A DNA stretch of 51,649 bases from Lachnospiraceae bacterium UBA2860 (GCA_002350625.1 DEFE01000014.1:18906-70554), one strand, 5' to 3'; numbered from the stretch's first letter, positions 31,695 through 39,503 are shown. Numbers and translations are program-made. Notes: generated by a model from the sequence alone, not told the origin.

Positions 31695-32762
31695 ATGAGA
31701 GATCTGGATAAAAGATGGCAGACGCTCGCGGCGTCGCTGGTGAATTATTCACTCAAAGTGCAGCCCGGTGAGAAGGTCATGATCATGATGCTCGAGCCGG
31801 AGACGGTCGCGCTCGCGGAGGCGGTGCACGCGGAGGTCATAAAGGCCGGCGGGTACGCGCAGATCCAGTACATGAGCGAGGCGGTCAAGCACGGCATCCT
31901 GCGGTACGGGAGCGATGAACAGATCGGCTGGGTCCCGGAGATCGAAGCTTACGGCATGACCTGGGCGGACTGCTATCTGGGCCTCAGGGGCGCGTTCAAT
32001 CTGGACGAGTGCTTTGACGTCCCGGCGGAGAAAGTCGCGCTCTATCAGAAGGCCATGGGCAAGGTAAGCACGCTGCGGTGGCAGAACACGCGCTGGGCGC
32101 TTGTGCGCGTGCCGAACGAGCATTTCGCGCAGCAGGCGCACGTGAGCTACGAGCGGATGATGGACCTGTTCTTCGACGCCTGTACGCTCGACTGGGAGGC
32201 CTACAAGAAGGAGAATCAGCGGATCGCCGACATCCTGGATCAGGGAAGCACCCTCCGGATCGTCGGGAGGCGCACGGACTTTTCCTTTACCTTCGGGGAC
32301 AACCGCTGGGTCGTCATGGACAATACTGAGAACATCCCGGACGGCGAGACCTACGTCACGCCGAAGTGGGAGAGCGTGGAAGGGCACATCTATTTCGAAC
32401 TCCCCGCGACCCTCGGCGGAAAGGTCATGAACGGCGTGTTCCTCACCTTTGAGAAGGGCCATGTGGTGAAGGCGGAGGCGGAGACGAATGAGGATTTCCT
32501 CCGCATGATCATCGAAAACAATGAGAACGCCGACAGAGCCGGCGAGGTGGCCTTCGGCACCAACCCCTATATCGACATCTGCACGACGGACGTGCTGATC
32601 GACGAGAAGATCGGCGGCACCATGCACATGGCGCTCGGCCGCCCCTATGACGGGAGCTACAGCTCGCCGATCCACTGGGACCTGATCAAGGATACCCGGA
32701 CGGACGCCGAGGTATATCTGGACGGCAGGATGATCTTTAAAGACGGGAAGTTCCTGATCTGA
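31695..32762 (+). CDS. M29-family aminopeptidase (AmpS/AmpT-like)
   Basis: A 355-residue metalloaminopeptidase of family M29. The family layout is visible: N-terminal KVQPGEKVMIMM (about 18-29), then the C-terminal catalytic part. That part contains FGDNRWVVMDNTENIPDGE, AGEVAFGTNPYID (about 278-290), IGGTMHMALG (about 301-310) and SPIHWDLIKD (about 320-329), which hold the metal-binding Glu, His and Asp residues. It is slightly shorter than typical members (about 370-410). Placement in a sugar operon is odd. RBS AAGAAGGTG precedes the ATG, 12 bp after the cupin gene. Confidence 0.85.
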   Translation: MRDLDKRWQTLAASLVNYSLKVQPGEKVMIMMLEPETVALAEAVHAEVIKAGGYAQIQYMSEAVKHGILRYGSDEQIGWVPEIEAYGMTWADCYLGLRGAFNLDECFDVPAEKVALYQKAMGKVSTLRWQNTRWALVRVPNEHFAQQAHVSYERMMDLFFDACTLDWEAYKKENQRIADILDQGSTLRIVGRRTDFSFTFGDNRWVVMDNTENIPDGETYVTPKWESVEGHIYFELPATLGGKVMNGVFLTFEKGHVVKAEAETNEDFLRMIIENNENADRAGEVAFGTNPYIDICTTDVLIDEKIGGTMHMALGRPYDGSYSSPIHWDLIKDTRTDAEVYLDGRMIFKDGKFLI

Positions 32763-32789
32763 CAGGGCTGATCGCGGAAAGGAGCGTCT

Positions 32790-33299
32790 ATGGTCAGGCA
32801 CAAGATACTCGAGTTTGAGACAAAAGGAAAAAAGACGGAGTACATCGAGATCCGGGACGAGGTGGCCCGCTTCGTGAAGGAGAGCGGGGTTAAGAACGGG
32901 ATTGTCAATATCCAGTCCGCCCACACGACCTGCGCGGTCATCTTCGAGGAGATGGTCCACGACCGGGACATCAAGGGCGACGAGTTCCTGCAGGTGGACC
33001 TGAACCACGGCCTCGCCAAGGTCTTCCCGAAGGAGGAGTCGGACAATTACGGCTACCGCTACCCGGGCCCCGTACATCTGGAGTTTGCGGATCATATGGA
33101 CGCAGGCGTCCATGAGGACATGAGCTGCATGCTGAACGCCCACGCCCATCTGCGCGCGTCGCTGCTCGGCGCGAGCGAGACCTTCGCCGTGATCGACGGC
33201 GTGGTGCAGACGGGGCAGTGGGGCTATATCTATTTCGTGGATTTTGACGATCTGCGCCCGCGCAGTCGGAAATGCATCCTCACCGTCATCGGTGAATAA
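32790..33299 (+). CDS. YjbQ-family protein (UPF0047), second copy
   Basis: A 169-residue paralogue of the product at 19893. It has SAHTTCAVIFEEMVHD (about 44-59), DLNHGLAKVFP and NAHAHLRASLLG, which contain the conserved metal-binding His positions. It differs from copy one in having LNHGL where copy one has LNKVL, and in a shorter central loop. The two copies share the ending pattern YFVDFD-R-R-RKC and so are related but well diverged. RBS GGAAAGGAG precedes the ATG. Function unknown. Confidence 0.88.
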   Translation: MVRHKILEFETKGKKTEYIEIRDEVARFVKESGVKNGIVNIQSAHTTCAVIFEEMVHDRDIKGDEFLQVDLNHGLAKVFPKEESDNYGYRYPGPVHLEFADHMDAGVHEDMSCMLNAHAHLRASLLGASETFAVIDGVVQTGQWGYIYFVDFDDLRPRSRKCILTVIGE

Positions 33300-33323
33300 A
33301 GACAGAAAGTAAGGAGGACACAC

Positions 33324-34142
33324 ATGCTGGTTACTAATGCAAAAGAACTGTTACAGAAAGCCATGGCCGGAAAGTACGCGATTCCGTCCTGCAACTTCAT
33401 CGATCTCGACTCCGCGCGCGTCTTCTGTAAGACGGCGGCGGATCTGAAGCTCCCGCTCATCCTTGCCTTTGCCGAGGTGCATAAGAACATGATCTCCCTC
33501 GAGGAGGCGGCCCTCATCGGCAAGTATCTGGCGGGACAGTACGACGCGCCGATCATCCTGCATCTCGATCACGGCACGGAAGTCGAGTACTGCCTCCGCG
33601 CGATGGAGCTCGGCTTTACATCCGTGATGATCGACGCCTCGATGAAGGACTTCGACGGAAATGTCGCGACCACAAAGGAAGTGGTTGATGCGGCGCGGAA
33701 GCTCGGCGTCCAGGTGGAGGCGGAGATCGGCCACGTCGGCTCCAATGTCCTCGAGGGCGACGGCTCGCTCTACACGGAGCCCGAGGAAGCGGCCCGCTTC
33801 GTCGCGGCGTCCGGCTGCGACTCCCTCGCGGTGTCGATCGGCACGTCCCACGGCGTCTACAAGACCGGCACGCCGAAGCTGAGCTTCGACGCGCTGCACG
33901 GAATCGCGGCAGCTCTTCCTGAGACGCCGCTCGTCCTGCACGGCGGCTCCGGCACGGGAGATGAGAACCTGTCGCGCTGCGCGAAGGAAGGCATCGCCAA
34001 GATCAATGTCTGCACGGACTTCTATGTCGCGGCGATGGAAGCGGTAAAGGGACTCGATGATTTCTTTGACGTCAAAGCGGACAGCAATGCGGCGATCAGA
34101 AAGGTGCAGGAGCATTACTACAGGGTTTTCGGCACAAAGTAA
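33324..34142 (+). CDS. Class II fructose/tagatose-bisphosphate-type aldolase
   Basis: A zinc-dependent aldolase of 272 residues that should split a ketose phosphate into dihydroxyacetone phosphate and an aldehyde. The zinc-binding segment ILHLDHG (about 73-79), the AEIGHVGSN segment (about 133-141) and the phosphate loops SIGTSHGVYK and LHGGSGTG (about 203-210) are present. The length is short compared with FbaA (about 280-360) and near the GatY/KbaY type. With a TIM-like isomerase in the same operon, the products can enter glycolysis. The exact substrate is unknown. Start by AAGGAGGAC. Confidence 0.9.
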   Translation: MLVTNAKELLQKAMAGKYAIPSCNFIDLDSARVFCKTAADLKLPLILAFAEVHKNMISLEEAALIGKYLAGQYDAPIILHLDHGTEVEYCLRAMELGFTSVMIDASMKDFDGNVATTKEVVDAARKLGVQVEAEIGHVGSNVLEGDGSLYTEPEEAARFVAASGCDSLAVSIGTSHGVYKTGTPKLSFDALHGIAAALPETPLVLHGGSGTGDENLSRCAKEGIAKINVCTDFYVAAMEAVKGLDDFFDVKADSNAAIRKVQEHYYRVFGTK

Positions 34143-34180
34143 ACGAACGGCGATCGAGCCTCCCTTCGGGGACAGATGCC

Positions 34181-35068
34181 TCAGATGTCGGCAATCGTGC
34201 CGCCCTCTATGAGCTCCACGGGAAGAATAGCCGGCAGCCGGCTCGCCTTTGAGGGATCGCGAACCAGGCGGACCAGGTGCCTCGCGGCGAGCCGGCCCAT
34301 TTCCTCCGTGTCCTGACGGACTGTCGTGAGAGCGGGCTTTAAGGCCTGCGTGATCGGGATGCCGTCGTATCCGGCGAAGGAGATGTCTTCCGGAATTCTT
34401 AAGGCGCATTCCCGGGCGGCGTCCTGCGCGCCCAGATAGGTCATGTCATCCGAGAGCAGGATGCAGGTGGGGCGCTCGGGCAGCTCAAGCAGCTGCCTGA
34501 CGATCTTCCGGGTCATGGGGATGTTGTTATACTCACTCTCCCGCAGATATTCCGAGGGGATGGGGAGACCTTGATAGCCCATCGTGTTCTGGAACTGCTT
34601 GATGCGCGTCCGCGTGACGAGCGAGTTGTTGTGGCCGTGCACGTAAGCGATGCGCTTATGTCCCTTTTTGATCGCGTATTCGATGAGCTTCCGCATGCCC
34701 GTCTCGTTGTCCGACAGCACGGCGGGAACATGCTTGAAAATGTGATCTACCGTGAGGCAGGGGAAACCCGCCGCGACCAGATCCTGTAATCTCGGTGCGG
34801 CAAAGTCCGCGCAGATGACGCAGACCCCGTCCAGATGGCCCGCGCGGCAGTACTCCGCGTAACCGGCAGATTTGTCGGCGACGGCGTTGTTGATGAAGGT
34901 GAGTTCACAGCCGAGTGCTTCCGCCTCCCGCTTGAATGCGTCGAGAATCAACACGAAAAAGGGGTGCGTAAGTCCCCTGTGACTTTCCTCTTCGTAGATG
35001 ATGCCGAGCCGCACCGGCGATTTTGGGAGCTGATCCTCAGGGATGCTGCCGTTTGTGGTCCCGCTCAT
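34181..35068 (-). CDS. LacI-type sugar-binding regulator domain lacking the DNA-binding domain
   Basis: A 295-residue protein with the complete effector-binding domain of LacI/GalR regulators: VRLGIIYEEES (about 18-28), KKGHKRIAYVHG (about 134-145), ILLSDDMTYLGAQDAA, SFAGYDGIPITQALKP and TTVRQDTEEMGRLAARHLV. The usual N-terminal helix-turn-helix of about 55 residues is missing. Only 17 residues precede the first strand, and AGGAGG lies 6 bp before the ATG. No helix-turn-helix is seen in other frames upstream. It has no signal peptide. It faces the aldolase gene with a 38-bp gap, so it probably belongs to the carbohydrate locus. Confidence 0.85.
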   Translation of the reverse strand: MSGTTNGSIPEDQLPKSPVRLGIIYEEESHRGLTHPFFVLILDAFKREAEALGCELTFINNAVADKSAGYAEYCRAGHLDGVCVICADFAAPRLQDLVAAGFPCLTVDHIFKHVPAVLSDNETGMRKLIEYAIKKGHKRIAYVHGHNNSLVTRTRIKQFQNTMGYQGLPIPSEYLRESEYNNIPMTRKIVRQLLELPERPTCILLSDDMTYLGAQDAARECALRIPEDISFAGYDGIPITQALKPALTTVRQDTEEMGRLAARHLVRLVRDPSKASRLPAILPVELIEGGTIADI

Positions 35069-35132
35069 GGATATCCTCCTGACTGATAATTTTTTGACGA
35101 TGAAGCTTCTGATACCATTTTACCATAGGATC

Positions 35133-35149
35133 TTTCAATTTGGTTGAAA
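35133..35149. promoter_or_regulatory. Candidate operator (inverted repeat)
   Basis: TTTCAA-TTTGG-TTGAAA is a perfect 6-bp dyad with a 5-bp centre. It lies about 65 bp upstream of the LacI-type gene and 40 bp before the predicted ychF promoter. It could serve either gene. Confidence 0.4.
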
Positions 35150-35191
35150 AAGTGCGGATGGGGTGCCGGGCGTAATTTCTGCCGAAACGTA

Positions 35192-35220
35192 TTGAGAAGA
35201 AGGGACCGGCGTGATAAAAT
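35192..35220 (+). promoter_or_regulatory. Promoter for ychF
   Basis: TTGAGA (35192-35197) and TAAAAT (35215-35220) are 17 bp apart, with an extended TGA before the -10 box. The leader to the ychF ATG is about 135 nt. The remaining spacer (35069-35362) holds no gene that I can support. Confidence 0.6.
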
Positions 35221-35362
35221 CTTTTATTGCGCTGATCCCTTTTTGCTTAGAAAGAAGCCAAACGGGAGCATTTCCGATGACGCAGCTGCAGATGCTTTGC
35301 GACGCAGTCGGTATGTTCATGCCGCGGAATAAACACTGGTTTTTTAAGGAGAATACACATAA

Positions 35363-36466
35363 ATGAAATTAGGTATCGTCGGCCTCCCGAACGTGGGAAA
35401 GAGCACGCTGTTCAATTCACTGACAAAAGCGGGGGCGGAATCCGCCAATTACCCGTTCTGCACGATCGACCCGAACGTCGGGGTTGTGGCTGTGCCGGAC
35501 GAGCGTTTAAAACTTCTCGGCGATTTCAGCCACTCGAAGAAGGTGACGCCGGCGACGATCGAATTCGTCGATATAGCCGGGCTCGTGAAGGGCGCGTCGA
35601 AGGGCGAGGGACTCGGCAACCAGTTCCTTGCGAATATCAGGGAGTGCGACGCGATCGTCCATGTCGTCCGCTGCTTTGAGGATGACAACATCATCCATGT
35701 GGACGGCGCGGTCGATCCGGTAAGAGACATTGAGACGATTAATCTTGAGCTTCTGTTCGCGGACCTCGAGGTGCTCGACCGCCGGATCGCGAAGACTGCA
35801 AAGAGCGCGAAGTCCGGCGCGGACAAGAACGCGAAGCGCGAGTATGACATTCTGCAGAAAATCCACGCATGGCTTGAAGAGGGCAACATGTGCATCTCGC
35901 TTCAGCTGGATGACGAGGACGACGACCGCTTCCGAAAGAGCCTGGACCTCCTTACCGACAAGCCCGTGATCTACGCGGCAAATGTCTCTGACGAGGACCT
36001 CGCGGACGACGGCGCCTCCAACGCATTCGTATCTTCTGTGCGGGAGATCGCCAAAGAGCAGAACGCCGAGGTGTTCGTGGTGTCGGCCGCGATCGAGCAG
36101 GAGATCGCGGAACTCGACGACGAGGAGAAAGCGGAATTCCTTGCGGATCTCGGCGTCGAAAAATCCGGTCTCGATAAACTGATCGCCGCGAGCTACCGGC
36201 TCCTCGGCCTCATGAGCTATCTGACGACCGGCGAGGACGAGACGCGCGCCTGGACGATTCCTGTCGGCTGCAAGGCGCCGAAGGCGGCGGGGAAGATCCA
36301 CACGGATTTCGAGCGCGGCTTCATCAAGGCGGAAGTCATCAACTACAAGCAGCTGCTGGATGCCGGCTCTTACCCGGCGGCCCGCGACAAGGGCCTTGTC
36401 AGAATGGAAGGGAAGGAATACATCGTGCAGGACGGAGACGTGATCACCTTCCGCTTCAACGTATAA
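35363..36466 (+). CDS. ychF: Redox-responsive ATPase/GTPase YchF (OLA1)
   Basis: A translation-associated P-loop protein that binds ATP in preference to GTP. The 367-residue product has GLPNVGKSTLFN (G1, about 7-18), NYPFCTIDPNVG (about 32-43), DIAGLVKGAS (G3) and a coiled coil (about 130-190). A C-terminal TGS domain (about 284-366) ends in VQDGDVITFRFNV. Length is typical. TTTTAAGGAG precedes the ATG. It is followed 12 bp later by lgt. Confidence 0.96.
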   Translation: MKLGIVGLPNVGKSTLFNSLTKAGAESANYPFCTIDPNVGVVAVPDERLKLLGDFSHSKKVTPATIEFVDIAGLVKGASKGEGLGNQFLANIRECDAIVHVVRCFEDDNIIHVDGAVDPVRDIETINLELLFADLEVLDRRIAKTAKSAKSGADKNAKREYDILQKIHAWLEEGNMCISLQLDDEDDDRFRKSLDLLTDKPVIYAANVSDEDLADDGASNAFVSSVREIAKEQNAEVFVVSAAIEQEIAELDDEEKAEFLADLGVEKSGLDKLIAASYRLLGLMSYLTTGEDETRAWTIPVGCKAPKAAGKIHTDFERGFIKAEVINYKQLLDAGSYPAARDKGLVRMEGKEYIVQDGDVITFRFNV

Positions 36467-36478
36467 GGAAGCATATCC

Positions 36479-37327
36479 ATGGACGAGATGATCAGCTTCC
36501 CGCATCTTGGCGTCAGCTTTTCTCATGTGATCAGGAGTATTCAGATCGGTCCTTTTCCCGTCGCGATGTACGGCATCATGATCGCGATCGGGATGCTGCT
36601 CGGCATCACGGCGCTCACGAGGAGGGCGAAGGAGAGTGGCCAGAGCGCGGATGACTACGTCGACATTGCCATCCTGACGATGATACTTGCGATCATCGGC
36701 GCGCGGATTTACTATGTCCTTTTTTCCTGGGACGCGTATAAGGACAACCTCCTGTCCGTCTTCAATCTCCGGGAGGGCGGCCTTGCCATTTACGGCGGCC
36801 TGATCGCGGGCGTGCTTGCGATCTTCGGCCTGTCGAAGGCGAAGCACATCCCGTTTCCGCGCGTGCTTGACACCTGCGTCATCGGCGTCCCGATCGGGCA
36901 GATGATCGGGAGATGGGGGAACTTCTTCAACCGCGAGGCCTTCGGCGGCTACACGGACACGCTTTTCGCGATGCAGCTGCCCGTCTCCGCCGTGAGAGAG
37001 AACGAGATCACCCGGGAGATGTGGGACCATGTGGTGGTGGAAAGTGGGGTGCGCTTTATCCGCGTCCACCCGACCTTCCTCTACGAGAGCATCTGGTGCG
37101 GGCTCGTCGTTTTGCTCCTTTTCGCGATGCGGAACCGCACGCGCTTTGAGGGTGAGCTCTTTCTGATTTACCTTGCGTCTTACGGCTTCGGCCGCTTTTT
37201 CATTGAAATGCTGCGCACGGACCAATTGCTCATCCCCGGGACGCACGTGCCGGTGTCGATGGTCGTGTCCGCGGCGGCCTATCTTGTCAGTGTGTTCCTG
37301 ATCTTTTACAAACGGCGCAGAAGTTGA
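36479..37327 (+). CDS. lgt: Prolipoprotein diacylglyceryl transferase Lgt
   Basis: Transfers a diacylglyceryl group from phosphatidylglycerol to the lipobox cysteine of prolipoproteins. The 282-residue membrane protein has the signature GRWGNFFNREAFGG (about 142-155), the YGGLIAGVLA segment and RVHPTFLYES (about 197-206). Seven membrane helices are expected. Several starts are possible; I use the ATG at 36479, 12 bp after ychF. Its presence shows that lipoprotein anchoring operates in this organism, which makes the missing lipobox of the sugar-binding protein more notable. Confidence 0.93.
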   Translation: MDEMISFPHLGVSFSHVIRSIQIGPFPVAMYGIMIAIGMLLGITALTRRAKESGQSADDYVDIAILTMILAIIGARIYYVLFSWDAYKDNLLSVFNLREGGLAIYGGLIAGVLAIFGLSKAKHIPFPRVLDTCVIGVPIGQMIGRWGNFFNREAFGGYTDTLFAMQLPVSAVRENEITREMWDHVVVESGVRFIRVHPTFLYESIWCGLVVLLLFAMRNRTRFEGELFLIYLASYGFGRFFIEMLRTDQLLIPGTHVPVSMVVSAAAYLVSVFLIFYKRRRS

Positions 37328-37365
37328 GGGCGTAAGCGCCTCAACGGAAGATTTATATTGTATGC

Positions 37366-37398
37366 AATATGACAAGGGGTCAGACCCCTTGTCATATT
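37366..37398. repeat. Third copy of the REP-like palindrome
   Basis: AATATGACAAGGGGT (37366-37380) pairs perfectly with ACCCCTTGTCATATT (37384-37398) over 15 bp with a CAG loop. The core matches the copies at 108-194. The flank TATGCAATATGAC is shared as well. A smaller dyad GTTGAGG/CCTCAAC spans the lgt stop just before it. Confidence 0.85.
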
Positions 37399-37418
37399 TT
37401 TGTGGTCGGTTTGAACAG

Positions 37419-37449
37419 GCTGCACATCATCTGGTGTGCGGCTTTTTTT
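37419..37449 (+). terminator. Intrinsic terminator after ychF-lgt
   Basis: GCTGCAC (37419-37425) pairs with GTGCGGC (37436-37442), with one G-T pair, and seven T follow. It separates the ychF-lgt unit from the division cluster. Confidence 0.8.
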
Positions 37450-37485
37450 ATGCGAAAAAAGAATACAAAACAGGGCCTTCCGCAC

Positions 37486-37514
37486 TTGCAAAATGGCAAG
37501 TGATGGGGTAAAAT
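37486..37514 (+). promoter_or_regulatory. Promoter of the mraZ cluster
   Basis: TTGCAA (37486-37491) and TAAAAT (37509-37514) are 17 bp apart, about 55 bp before the mraZ ATG. It should drive mraZ and the genes that follow. Confidence 0.65.
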
Positions 37515-37523
37515 TTTGATCAA

Positions 37524-37560
37524 GTGGTAGAAAGTGGGACGGAAATACCACGAAATGGGA
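37524..37560 (+). promoter_or_regulatory. Possible MraZ-binding repeats
   Basis: GTGGTA (37524), GTGGGA (37534) and ATGGGA (37555) are spaced by about 10 and 21 bp. MraZ of E. coli binds TGGGN repeats separated by 5 bp, i.e. a 10-bp period, upstream of its own gene. The match in motif and spacing suggests autoregulation here. Confidence 0.5.
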
Positions 37561-37567
37561 GACAAGG

Positions 37568-38005
37568 ATGTTTTTAGGGAAGTACAGCCATACCATCGAT
37601 AATAAGGGCAGACTGATTATTCCCGCAAAGTATCGGGACGAGATCGGCGCAGCGAAGCTGGTCGTCGTGCCGTGGTGGGAGGAGAACCTTTCTGTGTTCA
37701 CGCAGGAAGGCTTCCGCGATTACGTCCGGTCTCTCGACGAGCTTCAGGGAAGTGCGGAGTCGCGCAGACGCATCAAGCGGTTCATCACGAGCGGTGCCGA
37801 TGAATGTCGGCTCGACGCGCAGGGACGGATCCTCCTCAATCAGGATCTCAGAAACTACGCGCGTCTTAGCGGAGATGTCATCCTCACCGGCAGCATGGAC
37901 AGCTTTGAAATCTGGAATCCGGATGTCTGGGCGGGTGTCGAAGAGAAGCTCACCGACGCAGATGAGATGAGGAGTGAACTGGAAAGTCTGAAGCAGCTCT
38001 TCTAA
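37568..38005 (+). CDS. mraZ: Transcriptional regulator MraZ
   Basis: A small DNA-binding protein that forms ring-shaped oligomers and represses the division and cell wall cluster. The 145-residue product carries the duplicated AbrB-like domain. The two DxxxR motifs are in IDNKGRLIIPAKYRDE (about 13-28) and LDAQGRILLNQDLRNYA (about 80-96). GACAAGG precedes the ATG. It is the first gene of the cluster, as in most bacteria. Confidence 0.95.
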   Translation: MFLGKYSHTIDNKGRLIIPAKYRDEIGAAKLVVVPWWEENLSVFTQEGFRDYVRSLDELQGSAESRRRIKRFITSGADECRLDAQGRILLNQDLRNYARLSGDVILTGSMDSFEIWNPDVWAGVEEKLTDADEMRSELESLKQLF

Positions 38006-38060
38006 GGGGGAAGGCTGCACCGGCCGGACAGGGGAAACCGGAAGGATGAGGGGAGCAGAC

Positions 38061-39005
38061 ATGACATTCGCGCATACATCGGTTCTGCTTGATGAGACGA
38101 TCGAAAGCCTGCGGGTGCGAGCGGACGGCATCTATGTCGACGGGACGCTCGGCGGTGGCGGGCATTCTCTGGAGATCGCGAAACAGCTTGCTTCAAATGG
38201 CAGACTTATAGGGGTTGATCGAGATGAGGCCGCCATCACGGCTGCGGGAGAGCGGCTTGCTGACTTCAGGGGAGTGGTCAGCATCTTCCGTGGCAACTAT
38301 GCCGACGTGCCTGAGATTCTGAAGAGTCTCGGCATCCGCGCGGCAGACGGAATCCTCCTTGATCTCGGCGTCTCTTCCTACCAGCTGGACACTCCGGAGA
38401 GGGGCTTTTCCTACATGCATGACGCGCCTCTCGACATGCGGATGGACCAGCGGGAAGGAAGGACTGCCGGGGATATCGTCAACGAAGCAAGCGAGCGCGA
38501 GCTCTTCCGCATCATAAGGGACTACGGAGAAGAGCGGTTCGCGCAGAACATCGCGAAGCACATCGCTGAAAGACGGGCCGAAAAACGGATCGAGACGACT
38601 GGGGAGTTAGTCGAGATCATAAGGGCGTCAATCCCGATGAAGCTTCAGAAGACCGGCGGACATCCCGCCAAGAGAACCTTCCAGGCGCTCCGCATCGAGC
38701 TCAACGGAGAGCTCACGGCGCTTAAGGACTCTCTTGACAATCTGATCGGCCTCCTAAGTGACGGCGGCCGGCTGTCCGTGATCACGTTTCATTCTCTTGA
38801 AGACCGGATCGTGAAGGCGGCATTTAAGAGAAATGAAAACCCGTGCACCTGCCCCCCGGATTTCCCGGTGTGCGTGTGCGGCAAAAAATCAAAAGGCTTT
38901 GTCGTGACGAGAAAGCCGATCCTTCCGAGTGAGGAAGAAATGAGGGAAAACCCGCGCGCGAAGAGCGCGAAGCTCCGGGTGTTCGAACGAAAGGTAAGCG
39001 GGTAA
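38061..39005 (+). CDS. rsmH: 16S rRNA (cytosine-1402-N4)-methyltransferase RsmH
   Basis: SAM-dependent methylation of C1402 in the 16S rRNA decoding site. The 314-residue product starts MTFAHTSVLLDETIE and shows the SAM loop DGTLGGGGHS (about 29-38). DGILLDLGVSSYQLD (about 97-111), GHPAKRTFQALRI and SFHSLEDRIVK follow. I use the ATG at 38061 because the ATG at 38046 would place AGGGGAG within the gene at the right distance for the later start. The stop abuts the ftsL-like start directly. Confidence 0.95.
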   Translation: MTFAHTSVLLDETIESLRVRADGIYVDGTLGGGGHSLEIAKQLASNGRLIGVDRDEAAITAAGERLADFRGVVSIFRGNYADVPEILKSLGIRAADGILLDLGVSSYQLDTPERGFSYMHDAPLDMRMDQREGRTAGDIVNEASERELFRIIRDYGEERFAQNIAKHIAERRAEKRIETTGELVEIIRASIPMKLQKTGGHPAKRTFQALRIELNGELTALKDSLDNLIGLLSDGGRLSVITFHSLEDRIVKAAFKRNENPCTCPPDFPVCVCGKKSKGFVVTRKPILPSEEEMRENPRAKSAKLRVFERKVSG

Positions 39006-39485
39006 ATGGCAGCCAGGCGATCTGCAGAAAGAAGGGTAAATCAAAGATCGGAATATATGCAGTATCGCGTGAGCGGCACGGAGGCCTACGCACCGGAGAG
39101 AGTGGTGCGCGAGCAGGTGAGACCGGTCAGCACGGCAGTGGCGCGCAACCGGCAGAAGGCGCTTACAGTGAATCTCGGCTATGTGCTTTTCCTCGCCTTT
39201 ATATCCATAGCAACCGTATTCATGTGTGTTTACTATATCAAGCTGAAAGCGACGATCACGGCGCAGCACTCGGAGAACGAGAAGCTGGAGGCGACCCTTC
39301 AGCGGATGCGCTCCGAAAACGACGCTTTACTTGAAAATGTGAACAACATGCTTGACTGGAACCATATAAAAGATGTCGCAATTAACGAAATGGGCATGAA
39401 ATATGCGACACAGGATCAGATCGTATGGTATAATACCGACGAATCAGGCTATATCAGACAATATGCGGAGGTGCCTTCCGGGTAA
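39006..39485 (+). CDS. ftsL: FtsL-like cell division protein
   Basis: A 159-residue bitopic protein with a basic cytoplasmic tail (about 1-56) and one membrane helix, GYVLFLAFISIATVFMCVYY (about 58-77). A coiled coil follows (about 80-118, with HSENEKLEATLQRMRSEN), then a short acidic end. This matches FtsL/DivIC proteins that bridge FtsQ and the septal synthase. Sequence conservation in the family is low, so the call rests on topology and position between rsmH and the penicillin-binding protein. The ATG follows the rsmH TAA without a gap. Confidence 0.8.
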   Translation: MAARRSAERRVNQRSEYMQYRVSGTEAYAPERVVREQVRPVSTAVARNRQKALTVNLGYVLFLAFISIATVFMCVYYIKLKATITAQHSENEKLEATLQRMRSENDALLENVNNMLDWNHIKDVAINEMGMKYATQDQIVWYNTDESGYIRQYAEVPSG

Positions 39486-39503
39486 GGGAAGAGCGGTCAG
39501 GAG

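Noticed and set aside
35069..35362. A missing helix-turn-helix of the LacI-type gene in another frame (frameshift)
   Set aside because: Reading the upstream reverse strand I found no LacI helix-turn-helix pattern, and an ideal ribosome site precedes the short start.
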